From: CBDAPU01 sp965198875
GTDB taxonomy: Bacteria > Pseudomonadota > Gammaproteobacteria > Eutrophobiales > Eutrophobiaceae
DNA: 64,000 nt
Reading direction: 5' to 3'
Assembly (NCBI GenBank): GCA_965198875.1
Contig: CBDAPU010000001.1
Coordinates: 1,550,001 to 1,614,000, forward strand
The notes beneath the pieces were generated by a model. The model saw nothing but the letters and a program-made list of their open reading frames with translations, had not been told where the DNA came from and did no database searches. Position 1 is the first letter of the stretch; each line of letters opens with the position of its first letter. Shown piece after piece: positions 33,926-42,614 of the stretch. A program made the translations under genes and the position numbers.

Positions 33926-34588
33926 CTACTCAGGGCCCGCGATAATTTTTACCCCGGAGCTCGTTCCAAGACGAGTGGCGCCCGCTGCGATCATTCTGCA
34001 TGCCGTTTCATAATCCCTCACACCACCACTGGCTTTCACTCCGAAATCCGCCCCAACAGCGGCACGCAGCAGTTGTATATCTTCTACGGTGGCGCCCGCC
34101 TGATTAAAGCCGGTGGCGGTTTTAACAAAATCAGCGCCCGCCTCAACACAGGCCCCACAGGCCACCACCTTCTCATCATCGCTTAATAAACAGGTCTCTA
34201 AAATGACCTTGACGATCCGCCCCCGTGTGCTTCTTACTACCGCTTCAATATCGGATTTAACTTCTCCCCAATCACCGGCCCTGGCCGCACCCACATTCAT
34301 GACCATGTCGATCTCATCAGCGCCCTGCCTTATGGCCACACTCGCCTCATAGGCTTTTACGTCCGTTTCATGGGCACCGGACGGGAAACCCACCACTGTG
34401 CACACCTTCACGCCTGATCCCTCTAACAACCTGCTCGCCAGGCTGACAAAAACCGGGGACACACACACAGCGCAAAAATGATACTCGCACGCTTGCCGAC
34501 ATAATTTTTTTATTCTTTCCGGGGTGGCCTCCGGTGTTAGCAGGGTATGGTCAATGATGCCGGCCATTTCCCGTTCTCGTATGTTCAT
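33926..34588 (-). CDS. deoC: deoxyribose-phosphate aldolase
   Basis: A 220-residue class I aldolase (TIM barrel) that cleaves 2-deoxyribose-5-phosphate to acetaldehyde and glyceraldehyde-3-phosphate. IDHTLLTPEAT opens the barrel, VCTVVGFPSGA and DEIDMVMNVGA follow, and the proton-relay lysine lies in VKVILETCLL. The Schiff-base lysine is in DFVKTATGF near residue 153 and VKASGGVRDYETA is the C-terminal phosphate loop. The start MNIREREMAG was chosen because GGAGAG precedes it and the upstream 34 codons are unlike the family. It is convergent with nupC-deoD. Confidence 0.94.
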   Translation of the reverse strand: MNIREREMAGIIDHTLLTPEATPERIKKLCRQACEYHFCAVCVSPVFVSLASRLLEGSGVKVCTVVGFPSGAHETDVKAYEASVAIRQGADEIDMVMNVGAARAGDWGEVKSDIEAVVRSTRGRIVKVILETCLLSDDEKVVACGACVEAGADFVKTATGFNQAGATVEDIQLLRAAVGADFGVKASGGVRDYETACRMIAAGATRLGTSSGVKIIAGPE

Positions 34589-34794
34589 CGTTATCTTCAG
34601 TCTCTCCGCCAGATGATACGAAGTCGTTTTAATCTGCGAGAAACCCGGCCCCTGTGAGAGCCCCTGTATTGCACTGCCCGGCAACAACACCCCGCCATTA
34701 AACCATGCTCAACGGCCATCTGTGATCCACCCTCATCGGCCGCGGATGCTTTTTCGGCAATACATCGGCTCCCAATCGTTGCGCGCTATCGTTT

Positions 34795-35736
34795 TTATTT
34801 GAGCGATAGCGAGTAACCAAAGTCCTCCTTAAACTGATCAACAAACGCCTGCTCATCAAACCTATGATTTTGCGTGCCCTGCACTTCGATTTTGAGTGCG
34901 CCCATTAAAGCGGCGACCCGGCCTGTTGTTTCCCAGTCCATGTCATTCATCAGTCCATACAATAAACCGGCCCGGTAGGCGTCCCCACAACCTGTGGGGT
35001 CCACCACCTGCTTTGCCTTCGCCGCCGGGATCTCAATCTGTTTGCCTTTGCTGTATATCGTTGAGCCCTGTGCACCACGGGTTACGATTAAGGCGTCAAT
35101 CATCTCAAGCAGGCGCTCGGTAGTCAGGCCGGTTTTGCTCTCAACTAATTGCCACTCATAATCATTGAATGTAACCCAGGTAGCGTGTTCAAAACTGCTT
35201 ATCAACTCCGCTTTGTTCAATACCGTGACATTCTGCCCGGGATCGAAGATAAACGGCGTGCCCTGGCGGGCAAATTGCTCGGCGTGTTCTAGCATGCCGT
35301 CTTTGCCATCGGGGGCGACAATGCCGATGCGGATATGTTCAGCCGCCGATACTGTGTTTTCATGGGCATGGGTCAAGGCGCCTAATTGAAATGCCGTGAT
35401 TTGATTATCATCCAGATCGGTTGTAATAAAACATTGTGCGGTAAAGGTGTTGTCTATGATTTTAATGTGCTTATCATCAATACCCTGCCTTTTGAGCCAT
35501 GCGCCGTAGCTGGCGAAATCCTCTCCAACGGCGCCCATGGGCAGGCAATCCGCACCCAGCAATTTCATGTTATAGGCGATGTTCCCTGCACAGCCTCCAA
35601 ACTCGCGTTTCATATCCGGCACGACAAAACAGACATTGAGCATGTGTATCTTCTCCGGCAGGATATGATCCTTAAAGCGACCCGGGAAAACCATGATATG
35701 ATCATAGGCAAAAGAGCCACAAATCAAGGCGGTCAT
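34795..35736 (-). CDS. carbohydrate/purine kinase, PfkB family (adenosine kinase-like)
   Basis: A 313-residue kinase. ALICGSFAYDHIMVFPGRF starts the fold. REFGGCAGNIAYNMKLLGAD near residue 45 is PfkB signature 1 in the variant seen in proteobacterial adenosine kinase-like proteins, with GG-C-AGN. DPTGCGDAYRAGLLYGLM near 245 is signature 2 with the catalytic Asp and anion hole. Adenosine or a related nucleoside is the likeliest substrate given the adjacent salvage genes, but sugar kinases share this design. It sits 206 bp upstream of deoC on the same strand. It is clearly different from the ribokinase at 30.6 kb. Confidence 0.85.
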   Translation of the reverse strand: MTALICGSFAYDHIMVFPGRFKDHILPEKIHMLNVCFVVPDMKREFGGCAGNIAYNMKLLGADCLPMGAVGEDFASYGAWLKRQGIDDKHIKIIDNTFTAQCFITTDLDDNQITAFQLGALTHAHENTVSAAEHIRIGIVAPDGKDGMLEHAEQFARQGTPFIFDPGQNVTVLNKAELISSFEHATWVTFNDYEWQLVESKTGLTTERLLEMIDALIVTRGAQGSTIYSKGKQIEIPAAKAKQVVDPTGCGDAYRAGLLYGLMNDMDWETTGRVAALMGALKIEVQGTQNHRFDEQAFVDQFKEDFGYSLSLK

Positions 35737-35968
35737 GGCAACATCTGTGCAACAGGTGAAGGGTGTGTGAGGACAGGTTCTTTAAGGCTCTTCATCATGG
35801 CAAGGTGGATCTGAGTGGCCCCAAGTTTAAGGGCGAACATTAAAAATCCCATTGGCCTGACGTCAACGGGTTGATCCCATTCATTCTCGCAGGATATGTC
35901 TATACCCTAGTTTTAATCAACGGCTCCCTTATCGATCAGTCATAATCAAAGACGCTATTATAGCGAGA

Positions 35969-36541
35969 ATGGCCAATAAAAATATATGTCTGTTTTGCGG
36001 CGCTAACCCCGGGGTCAGACCTGAATATGCAGAGGCAGCCGTGCTGTTGGGCAATGAGCTGGCGGTGCGTGGTATCGGGCTGGTTTATGGCGGCGCCACA
36101 GTTGGCCTTATGGGGGTCGTGGCAGATACGGTCCTTGCCAAAGGCGGTAAGGTGATTGGCGTTATACCCGGGTTCCTTGCTGAGAAAGAGATCATGCACG
36201 AGCGGGTAGATAAGATGCACATTGTCAGCTCCATGCATGAGCGAAAGGCGCTGATGTCAGAACTTGCCAGTGGTTTTATCGCCTTGCCAGGGGGGTTTGG
36301 GACTGTTGAAGAACTACTGGAAATGCTCACCTGGGGGCAATTAGGTCTGCATGACAAGCCTTGCCTCGCCTTGAGTATTGGCGGGTACTTCGATCACCTC
36401 CTGGCGTTTCTCGATCATGCCGTTCGAGAGGGGTTTCTAAAGCCCGTCCATCGTGAGCGGTTAATGGTGGAGACAACGGCCAGATCCGCCCTTGAGAGCA
36501 TAGTCAATGATGCACGCTGGCAGGTGGTTGCAGACAGATAA
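35969..36541 (+). CDS. LOG family protein (TIGR00730, nucleoside 5'-monophosphate phosphoribohydrolase)
   Basis: A 190-residue Rossmann-fold protein. ICLFCGANPGVRPEY begins the domain, LVYGGATVGLMG binds phosphate, and the LOG signature appears as HERKALMSELASGFIALPGGFGTVEELLEMLTW (PGGxGTxxE near residue 110) with its catalytic Arg/Glu pair. Family members hydrolyse the N-glycosidic bond of nucleoside monophosphates; in plants and Mycobacterium they make free cytokinins, and in other bacteria AMP is a typical substrate. It therefore fits with the nucleoside salvage genes before it. The plus-strand gene stands alone, with GCGAGA before the ATG. Confidence 0.92.
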   Translation: MANKNICLFCGANPGVRPEYAEAAVLLGNELAVRGIGLVYGGATVGLMGVVADTVLAKGGKVIGVIPGFLAEKEIMHERVDKMHIVSSMHERKALMSELASGFIALPGGFGTVEELLEMLTWGQLGLHDKPCLALSIGGYFDHLLAFLDHAVREGFLKPVHRERLMVETTARSALESIVNDARWQVVADR

Positions 36542-36738
36542 CACCACATCCATACCGAGCCCAGCGGCATGACAGTGTCTCATATGCGCCAGTAGCCATA
36601 CCCGCTTTGCAGGATCTATCCGGCGTCACTGATCCCTGAAAACAGCAAGAGGCCCCTTAGTCAAGGCCGCACGTTCTATCTTCTCCCATCACCGGGTTCT
36701 CTTGACGCAGAGACATTCAGGATAGCGGTTGGCTGATC

Positions 36739-39618
36739 TCAATCGGGCAGGACTTCGGCCTTCTTTTTGCGGGTTGTCTTCTTGCGGGCTTTGCGCTTTC
36801 TAAATAGCGGTGCAAGATGCTGTCCCGTGTATGAGTGATGTTGCCTGGCTAATTCTTCAGGTGTGCCGAAGGCAATGATCTCACCGCCGCCATCACCGCC
36901 TTCCGGGCCCAGATCGATAATCCAGTCCGCTGTTTTTATGACATCCAGATTATGCTCAATGATCACAACGGTGTTGCCATGATCCCTTAGCCTGTGCAAT
37001 ACACCGAGCAGTTGCTTCACATCATGAAAATGCAGTCCCGTGGTCGGCTCATCGAGGATATACAGGGTTTTACCCGTATCTCGCTTGGACAATTCCCGGG
37101 AGAGTTTCACCCTTTGCGCCTCACCCCCTGAGAGCGTCGTCGCATTTTGACCCAGGTGGATATAGGAAAGCCCCACATCGATCAATGTTTGCAACTTGCG
37201 GGCGATCACCGGCACGGGATCAAAAAACGCCCTTGCCTCTTCCACCGTCATCTGCAACACCTCGTTGATGTTTTTACTTTTATAACGCACGTCCAGTGTT
37301 TCCCGGTTATATCGCCTGCCTTGACATACGTCACAGTCCACATACACATCCGGCAGAAAATGCATCTCAACCTTGATCACCCCGTCACCTTGACAGGCTT
37401 CACACCTGCCGCCTTTCACATTGAAGCTGAAACGACCGGGTTTATAGCCCCTGGAACGCGCCTCCTTCGTGGCCGAGAACAATTCCCTTATTGGCGTAAA
37501 CAGCCCGGTGTATGTGGCCGGGTTTGAACGGGGCGTGCGTCCAATGGGGCTTTGATCTATATCGACAACCTTATCAATCTGTTTCAGTCCGGAAATGGAC
37601 TTATAGGGGGACGGATCGACGTTAGCGCCATTTAACTCCCGGCTGGCGATGCGATACAAGGTATCATTGATGAGGGTGGATTTGCCCGAGCCGGACACCC
37701 CGGTCACACAGGTCATCAACCCCAGGGGTAATGCCAGTTTGATTGATTTCAGATTATTGCCCGTTGCGCCGCTGAGTCTTATTATCCGTTTTCTGTTATA
37801 TGCGGTGCGCTCCCCGGGTATGTTGATCTGTGCGCGGCGGGACAAATAATCACCCGTCAACGATGCGGTATTGGCCGCAATGTCATCTGGCGCCCCCTGG
37901 GCGACAACACGTCCCCCATGTACACCTGCGCCCGGGCCCATGTCAATAACATGATCTGCGGCATTGATAGCCTCTTCATCATGCTCAACGACAATGACGG
38001 TATTGCCTAGGTCCCTGAGGTGTTTCAATGTCGACAACAAGCGATGATTATCACGCTGATGCAACCCGATAGAGGGCTCATCCAGCACATACATGACGCC
38101 CACCAGCCCGGCCCCGATTTGACTTGCCAGGCGTATACGCTGCGCCTCACCGCCGGATAAGGTCTCCGCGCTTCTGTCCAGGGTTAAATAATCCAGACCC
38201 ACATTCACCAGAAACTGCAATCGCGCCCCCACTTCTTTCAGTATCTTCCCGGCAATCTCACCACGTCTACCCGGGATGTTTAACGTCAGGAAAAAGTCCT
38301 GGGCCGCTATCACCGGCATGGCCGTTATCTGCGGCAAACTCGTGTCATGGATAAACACATGCCGCGCCGATTGATTTAAGCGATGCCCATGACAGGATAG
38401 ACAGGGCTGGCTGCTTTGATACTTCATCAGCTCTTCGCGCACCATGGATGACTCGGTTTCATGATAACGCCGTTGCATATTGGGTATGATCCCCTCAAAG
38501 GGATGGGTGCGTTTCACCGAGCCCCGTTTATCATGCAGATATTCAAATTCAATCTTCTCATCACCACTGCCGTTTAGGATGATCGAGCGGATTTTTTTGC
38601 CTAGCCTTGAAAAAGGGGCGTCAATATCAAATGTGTAGTGCTTCGCCAGCGATACCATCATCTGATAATAATAGGCATTGCGTCTGTCCCAACCGCAAAT
38701 CGCCCCGCCGGGCAGGCTAAGAGAGGGATCCTGTACCACCTTGCCGGGGTCAAAAAACGGGATCATCCCAAGACCATCACAGGCAGGGCATGCCCCTGAG
38801 GGGTTATTAAAAGAGAACAACCGCGGCTCCATTTCACTTAAACTATAACCACATTCTGAGCAGGCGAAACGGGTTGAAAACACCAGCTCATCAGCCGTCT
38901 CATCGTCCATGGAAGAGACAATAACCAGGCCCTCAGAGAGCCTGATCGCCGTCTCCAGTGACTCCGCCAGACGCAAGGCGATATCCGCCCTGATCCGAAA
39001 CCGATCAACGATGACCTCAATCGTATGTTTTTGACGCAAACCAAGAGCCGGGGCATTTTCCAACTCCATGACTTTCCCATCGATCCTTGCCCTGACAAAC
39101 CCCTCGGCCCTCAATCTATCCAGTATTTGCACATGCTCACCTTTGCGCCCCTGAACCACAGGCGCTAACAACATCAGAGCTTGCCCCTGCGGCTGCTCCA
39201 GGATCAAGTCCACCATCTGGCTGATGGTCTGCGCCGCCAGGGTGGTATTGTGAGTTGGACATCGAGGCTCACCGACCCGGGCGAACAATAACCGCAGATA
39301 ATCGTAGATCTCGGTAATGGTGCCGACCGTTGAACGGGGGTTGTGTGAAGTGGATTTTTGCTCGATGGAGATGGCTGGCGATAGCCCTTCTATGTGATCG
39401 ACATCGGGTTTTTCCATCATCGAGAGAAACTGCCGGGCATAGGCCGACAGGGACTCCACATAGCGCCGCTGCCCATCTGCATAAATCGTATCAAAGGCGA
39501 GGGAGGATTTACCGGAGCCGGATAGCCCGGTGATGACCACCAGTTTATCCCGCGGCAGATCCACGTCAATGCTTTTCAAATTGTGTGTTCTCGCCCCGCG
39601 AATCCTAATAGCGTTCAT
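36739..39618 (-). CDS. uvrA: excinuclease ABC subunit A
   Basis: A 959-residue nucleotide-excision-repair damage sensor with two ABC ATPase modules. Walker A sites are GLSGSGKSS near residue 31 and GVSGSGKST near 640. LSGGEAQR signatures occur in both halves. Two zinc knuckles are seen, CSECGYSL...CPACDG in the first half and CEACQGDG...CDVCQGRRY in the second. The C-terminal extension is Lys/Arg-rich (RKRKARKKTTRKKKAE). UvrA with UvrB scans for lesions and hands off to UvrC. It is divergent from ssb with a 99-bp spacer, a common arrangement, but I see no CTG-N10-CAG LexA box in it. Confidence 0.97.
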   Translation of the reverse strand: MNAIRIRGARTHNLKSIDVDLPRDKLVVITGLSGSGKSSLAFDTIYADGQRRYVESLSAYARQFLSMMEKPDVDHIEGLSPAISIEQKSTSHNPRSTVGTITEIYDYLRLLFARVGEPRCPTHNTTLAAQTISQMVDLILEQPQGQALMLLAPVVQGRKGEHVQILDRLRAEGFVRARIDGKVMELENAPALGLRQKHTIEVIVDRFRIRADIALRLAESLETAIRLSEGLVIVSSMDDETADELVFSTRFACSECGYSLSEMEPRLFSFNNPSGACPACDGLGMIPFFDPGKVVQDPSLSLPGGAICGWDRRNAYYYQMMVSLAKHYTFDIDAPFSRLGKKIRSIILNGSGDEKIEFEYLHDKRGSVKRTHPFEGIIPNMQRRYHETESSMVREELMKYQSSQPCLSCHGHRLNQSARHVFIHDTSLPQITAMPVIAAQDFFLTLNIPGRRGEIAGKILKEVGARLQFLVNVGLDYLTLDRSAETLSGGEAQRIRLASQIGAGLVGVMYVLDEPSIGLHQRDNHRLLSTLKHLRDLGNTVIVVEHDEEAINAADHVIDMGPGAGVHGGRVVAQGAPDDIAANTASLTGDYLSRRAQINIPGERTAYNRKRIIRLSGATGNNLKSIKLALPLGLMTCVTGVSGSGKSTLINDTLYRIASRELNGANVDPSPYKSISGLKQIDKVVDIDQSPIGRTPRSNPATYTGLFTPIRELFSATKEARSRGYKPGRFSFNVKGGRCEACQGDGVIKVEMHFLPDVYVDCDVCQGRRYNRETLDVRYKSKNINEVLQMTVEEARAFFDPVPVIARKLQTLIDVGLSYIHLGQNATTLSGGEAQRVKLSRELSKRDTGKTLYILDEPTTGLHFHDVKQLLGVLHRLRDHGNTVVIIEHNLDVIKTADWIIDLGPEGGDGGGEIIAFGTPEELARQHHSYTGQHLAPLFRKRKARKKTTRKKKAEVLPD

Positions 39619-39717
39619 AATTGTTTAGATGAAATTTGGCTAACCTGCTAATATAAAATCTTTCGGTGGTGTTGATCAAACCGATTGCTTTCATCTCCAA
39701 AATAAAGGAGTAAAAAC

Positions 39718-40161
39718 ATGGCCAGCAGAGGAGTAAATAAAGTCATTCTTATCGGCAATTTAGGGAACGATCCGGACGTCAGATACACCCAGGCCGGCGC
39801 GGCGGTCGCCAACATCAGCCTGGCGACATCGGATACATGGCGTGATAAAGAAACAGGCAACCAGCAGGAGCGCACAGAATGGCACCGGATCGTATTCTTT
39901 GGTCGATTGGCCGAGATCGTATCTGAATATCTGCGTAAAGGCGCCAAGGTATATGTGGAAGGGCGACTACAGACGAGAAAATGGCAGGATAAAGAAGGCC
40001 ATGATCGCTATACCACCGAAATAGTCGCTAATGAGATGCAAATGCTCGATAGCAAAGGCAACTCAGGCGATGTTCATCAACCCCCCGCCAAACCTGCTGC
40101 ATCCAGACATAGCGATGCGCAGGCAGACAGTGCGTTTGTGGACGATGACATACCGTTTTAG
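39718..40161 (+). CDS. ssb: single-stranded DNA-binding protein
   Basis: A 147-residue protein. The OB-fold (about 1-110) contains RGVNKVILIGNLGNDPDVRY, WHRIVFFGRLAEI and AKVYVEGRLQTRKWQDKEG. A short disordered linker rich in P, A and D ends in DDDIPF, the acidic tip that recruits repair and replication proteins. It protects single strands in replication, recombination and repair. AAAGGAG lies 6 bp before the ATG. The linker is shorter than in Escherichia coli (178 residues), as in many other gammaproteobacteria. Confidence 0.97.
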   Translation: MASRGVNKVILIGNLGNDPDVRYTQAGAAVANISLATSDTWRDKETGNQQERTEWHRIVFFGRLAEIVSEYLRKGAKVYVEGRLQTRKWQDKEGHDRYTTEIVANEMQMLDSKGNSGDVHQPPAKPAASRHSDAQADSAFVDDDIPF

Positions 40162-40309
40162 ATGATCCTAAGGTTTAAGCCGTTACAAAGATAAAGACCG
40201 GTTCGATAACGTAGCGGGGATGAGGAGGCCCTGTTGGGGGGTATCAACGGCCGGGTATGCAGGGGCTATCGTCGATGTAAAGGGATGAAGATACCCTGTT
40301 GGGCGGGGC

Positions 40310-40798
40310 TCAGCGGTATTTATAGAGCGGCGGGGCGCCGTCTGCGGCGCTCTGGTATTTGACGGTGAAGTCCGCCAGGCCCTTCAAGGCGTCTTCCATG
40401 TTCTTATCGGCTCTCACCTGGAATGAATCAATGCCGCATCTTTGCATAAAGAATAACTGATCCCTCAACACATCCCCCACTGCCCGTAACTCACCCCGGT
40501 AGTTATACTTATCACGCAACAGACGCGCATGGGAGTAGGCGCGGCCATCCCTGAAATCAGGGAACGCTAATGCTATCAAGTCAAACACATGCAAGACGTT
40601 GGCGATATCATCTACATTATCATCACCGTCCAGGCAAATGGCGATGTTTCCCTGATGTTGCGAGAGCGCTTGCTGATTATCAACCCAGTAGGCCAACGGG
40701 ATGATAAAATCTCCATCAGGCAGGGGATCTTCAGGTGCGAGAGCAACTATTCTCTGCCAATCGTCGGTGAGTATTTTGCCGCATTTAATGACTTGCAA
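40310..40798 (-). CDS. DUF934 family protein, partner of sulfite/nitrite reductase
   Basis: A protein of about 162 residues. VIKCGKILTDDW at the N-terminus, DFIIPLAYWVDNQQ, IALAFPDFRDGRAYSHARLL near residue 75 and GVLRD-like GDVLRDQLFFMQRCGID near 100 are the DUF934 hallmarks. The family is almost always encoded just downstream of a ferredoxin-type sulfite/nitrite reductase and is thought to help assimilatory sulfate or nitrite reduction; its mechanism is unknown. The start is a TTG at 40798 inside the end of cysI (14-bp overlap), which gives the usual length. A longer frame upstream is only cysI sequence read out of frame. Confidence 0.88.
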   Translation of the reverse strand: MQVIKCGKILTDDWQRIVALAPEDPLPDGDFIIPLAYWVDNQQALSQHQGNIAICLDGDDNVDDIANVLHVFDLIALAFPDFRDGRAYSHARLLRDKYNYRGELRAVGDVLRDQLFFMQRCGIDSFQVRADKNMEDALKGLADFTVKYQSAADGAPPLYKYR

Positions 40799-42479
40799 CG
40801 CTATTTGCCTCCTGGCCCTCCCGGGCCGCCACCTCGTAGACCTTATCCCTAAACGGCTTAATCCCGATCCGCAAACAGGTTTCAAGAAATGGCTCATCGC
40901 CCTCACGCCTTTGCAAATACACCTGCAAGATTTTATCTATGGTATCGGCCACGGCGTCCTTCGCCACGGCAGGCCCTAACCTCTCTCCAAGCCGTGCCCG
41001 ATTGCCGGCGGAGCCACCCAAAGTGAGCTGATAGAACTCCTCGCCTTTTTTATTCACGCCCAGAATACCGATATGCCCCACATGATGATGTCCACAGGCA
41101 TTCATACAACCGGACATCTTTATTTGAAAGTCGCCGATATCATGCAGGTAGTCCAGCTCGGTAAAACGCGCATTAATTTGCCTGGCGATACCGATTGAAC
41201 CGGCATTGGCCAGATTGCAAAAGTCAAGGCCCGGACAACAGATCATGTCCGTCAACAGGCCAATATTGGGCGTGGCCAGTTGTTTCTCTTCTAACGCCGC
41301 CCACAGATCATAAAGATCCGATTGTTTCACATGGGGCAGAAGCAGGTTTTGATCATGGCTAACCCGGGCCTCGGAATAACTGAACTGATCGGCCAGATCG
41401 GCAATGAAGCGCATCTGCTCGGCAGTGGCGTCCCCGGGGGGCATTTGTGGGGATTTCAGTGAAACGTAGACCGGGTGATAGCCGGTTTGCTTGTGTTTCT
41501 TCACATTGCGCCTCACCCATCTGCAAAAGTCGCCATCTGCCTGAAGGCGATCAGTGAAGGAGATGTCCTCACTGTCGGTGGTATCATAATCGGGCTCTGT
41601 GAAACAGCTTTTTACCCTGGCAATTTCTTTCTCATCCAGCAACAGGGCGGAGTCTTTTATACGCGCCCATTCCGCTTCCACCCGTTGCGTAAATTTTTCC
41701 GCACCAACAGCATTGATCAGTATTTTGATCCTGGCCTTGTTCATGTTATCGCGTCGGCCAAGCTGGTTATACACCCGCAGTATGGCCTCCAGATACGACA
41801 ACACATGTTTCTTCTCAAGGAAGGCACGGATACAAATACCAATAAACGGCGTACGCCCCAAACCGCCGCCCACTAACACCTTAAACCCCACTTCACCCTG
41901 TGCGTTTGCGACCAGGTAGGCGCCGATATCATGGATCTGCACCGCCGCCCGGTCATTCTCAGCACCGGAGATAGCGATTTTGAATTTTCTGGGCAGGAAC
42001 GAGAACTCCGGATGAAAGGTAGACCACTGGCGTATGATCTCACAATAGGGGCGCGGATCTTCCAACTCATCCTCGGCGATACCGGCAAAGTGATCGGAGG
42101 TGATGTTGCGAATGCAGTTACCGCTGGTCTGAATGGCGTGCATCTGCACCGTGGCCAAGTCCGCCAGGATGTCCGGCACCCGCTCCAATGCAGGCCAGTT
42201 GAACTGAATGTTCTGCCGCGTGCTGAAATGGCCATAACCCCTGTCGTACTTCTCGGCGATATGGGCGAGCATACGTAACTGCCTTGAGGATAACAGGCCG
42301 TAAGGGATGGCCACACGTAACATGGGCGCATGACGCTGAATATACAGGCCATTCATCAAGCGCAGGGGGCGGTATTCATCCTCGCTCAATTCGCCTTTGA
42401 GGAAACGTTCCGTTTGATCGCGGAACTGGGCGATGCGTTCATTGACGATCTGCTGATCGTACTCGTCATACTGGTACAT
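40785..42479 (-). CDS. cysI: nitrite/sulfite reductase, hemoprotein subunit
   Basis: A 564-residue sirohaem/4Fe-4S reductase with the duplicated ferredoxin-like and sirohaem folds. RPLRLMNGLYIQRHAPMLRVAIPYG and GYGHFSTRQNIQFNW bind substrate and sirohaem in the first half. The cluster ligands are CCPGLDFCNLA and SGCMNACGHHHVG near residues 420-475. It most likely reduces sulfite to sulfide in cysteine assimilation; nitrite reduction cannot be excluded. The downstream DUF934 gene overlaps it by 14 bp. A CysH-type PAPS/APS reductase, often third in this cluster, is absent from the window. Confidence 0.92.
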   Translation of the reverse strand: MYQYDEYDQQIVNERIAQFRDQTERFLKGELSEDEYRPLRLMNGLYIQRHAPMLRVAIPYGLLSSRQLRMLAHIAEKYDRGYGHFSTRQNIQFNWPALERVPDILADLATVQMHAIQTSGNCIRNITSDHFAGIAEDELEDPRPYCEIIRQWSTFHPEFSFLPRKFKIAISGAENDRAAVQIHDIGAYLVANAQGEVGFKVLVGGGLGRTPFIGICIRAFLEKKHVLSYLEAILRVYNQLGRRDNMNKARIKILINAVGAEKFTQRVEAEWARIKDSALLLDEKEIARVKSCFTEPDYDTTDSEDISFTDRLQADGDFCRWVRRNVKKHKQTGYHPVYVSLKSPQMPPGDATAEQMRFIADLADQFSYSEARVSHDQNLLLPHVKQSDLYDLWAALEEKQLATPNIGLLTDMICCPGLDFCNLANAGSIGIARQINARFTELDYLHDIGDFQIKMSGCMNACGHHHVGHIGILGVNKKGEEFYQLTLGGSAGNRARLGERLGPAVAKDAVADTIDKILQVYLQRREGDEPFLETCLRIGIKPFRDKVYEVAAREGQEANSVASH

Positions 42480-42614
42480 AAGCGCTGATGATCACACCTG
42501 GCTATAGGAGAAGCGGTGCAAGATAGCAATAACGCTTTATGCAGAGAAGTACTTAATTTAACTAAATATATAATTAAATCGCATAAAAGGTGGGTTATAA
42601 CGCCTTGATGATGT

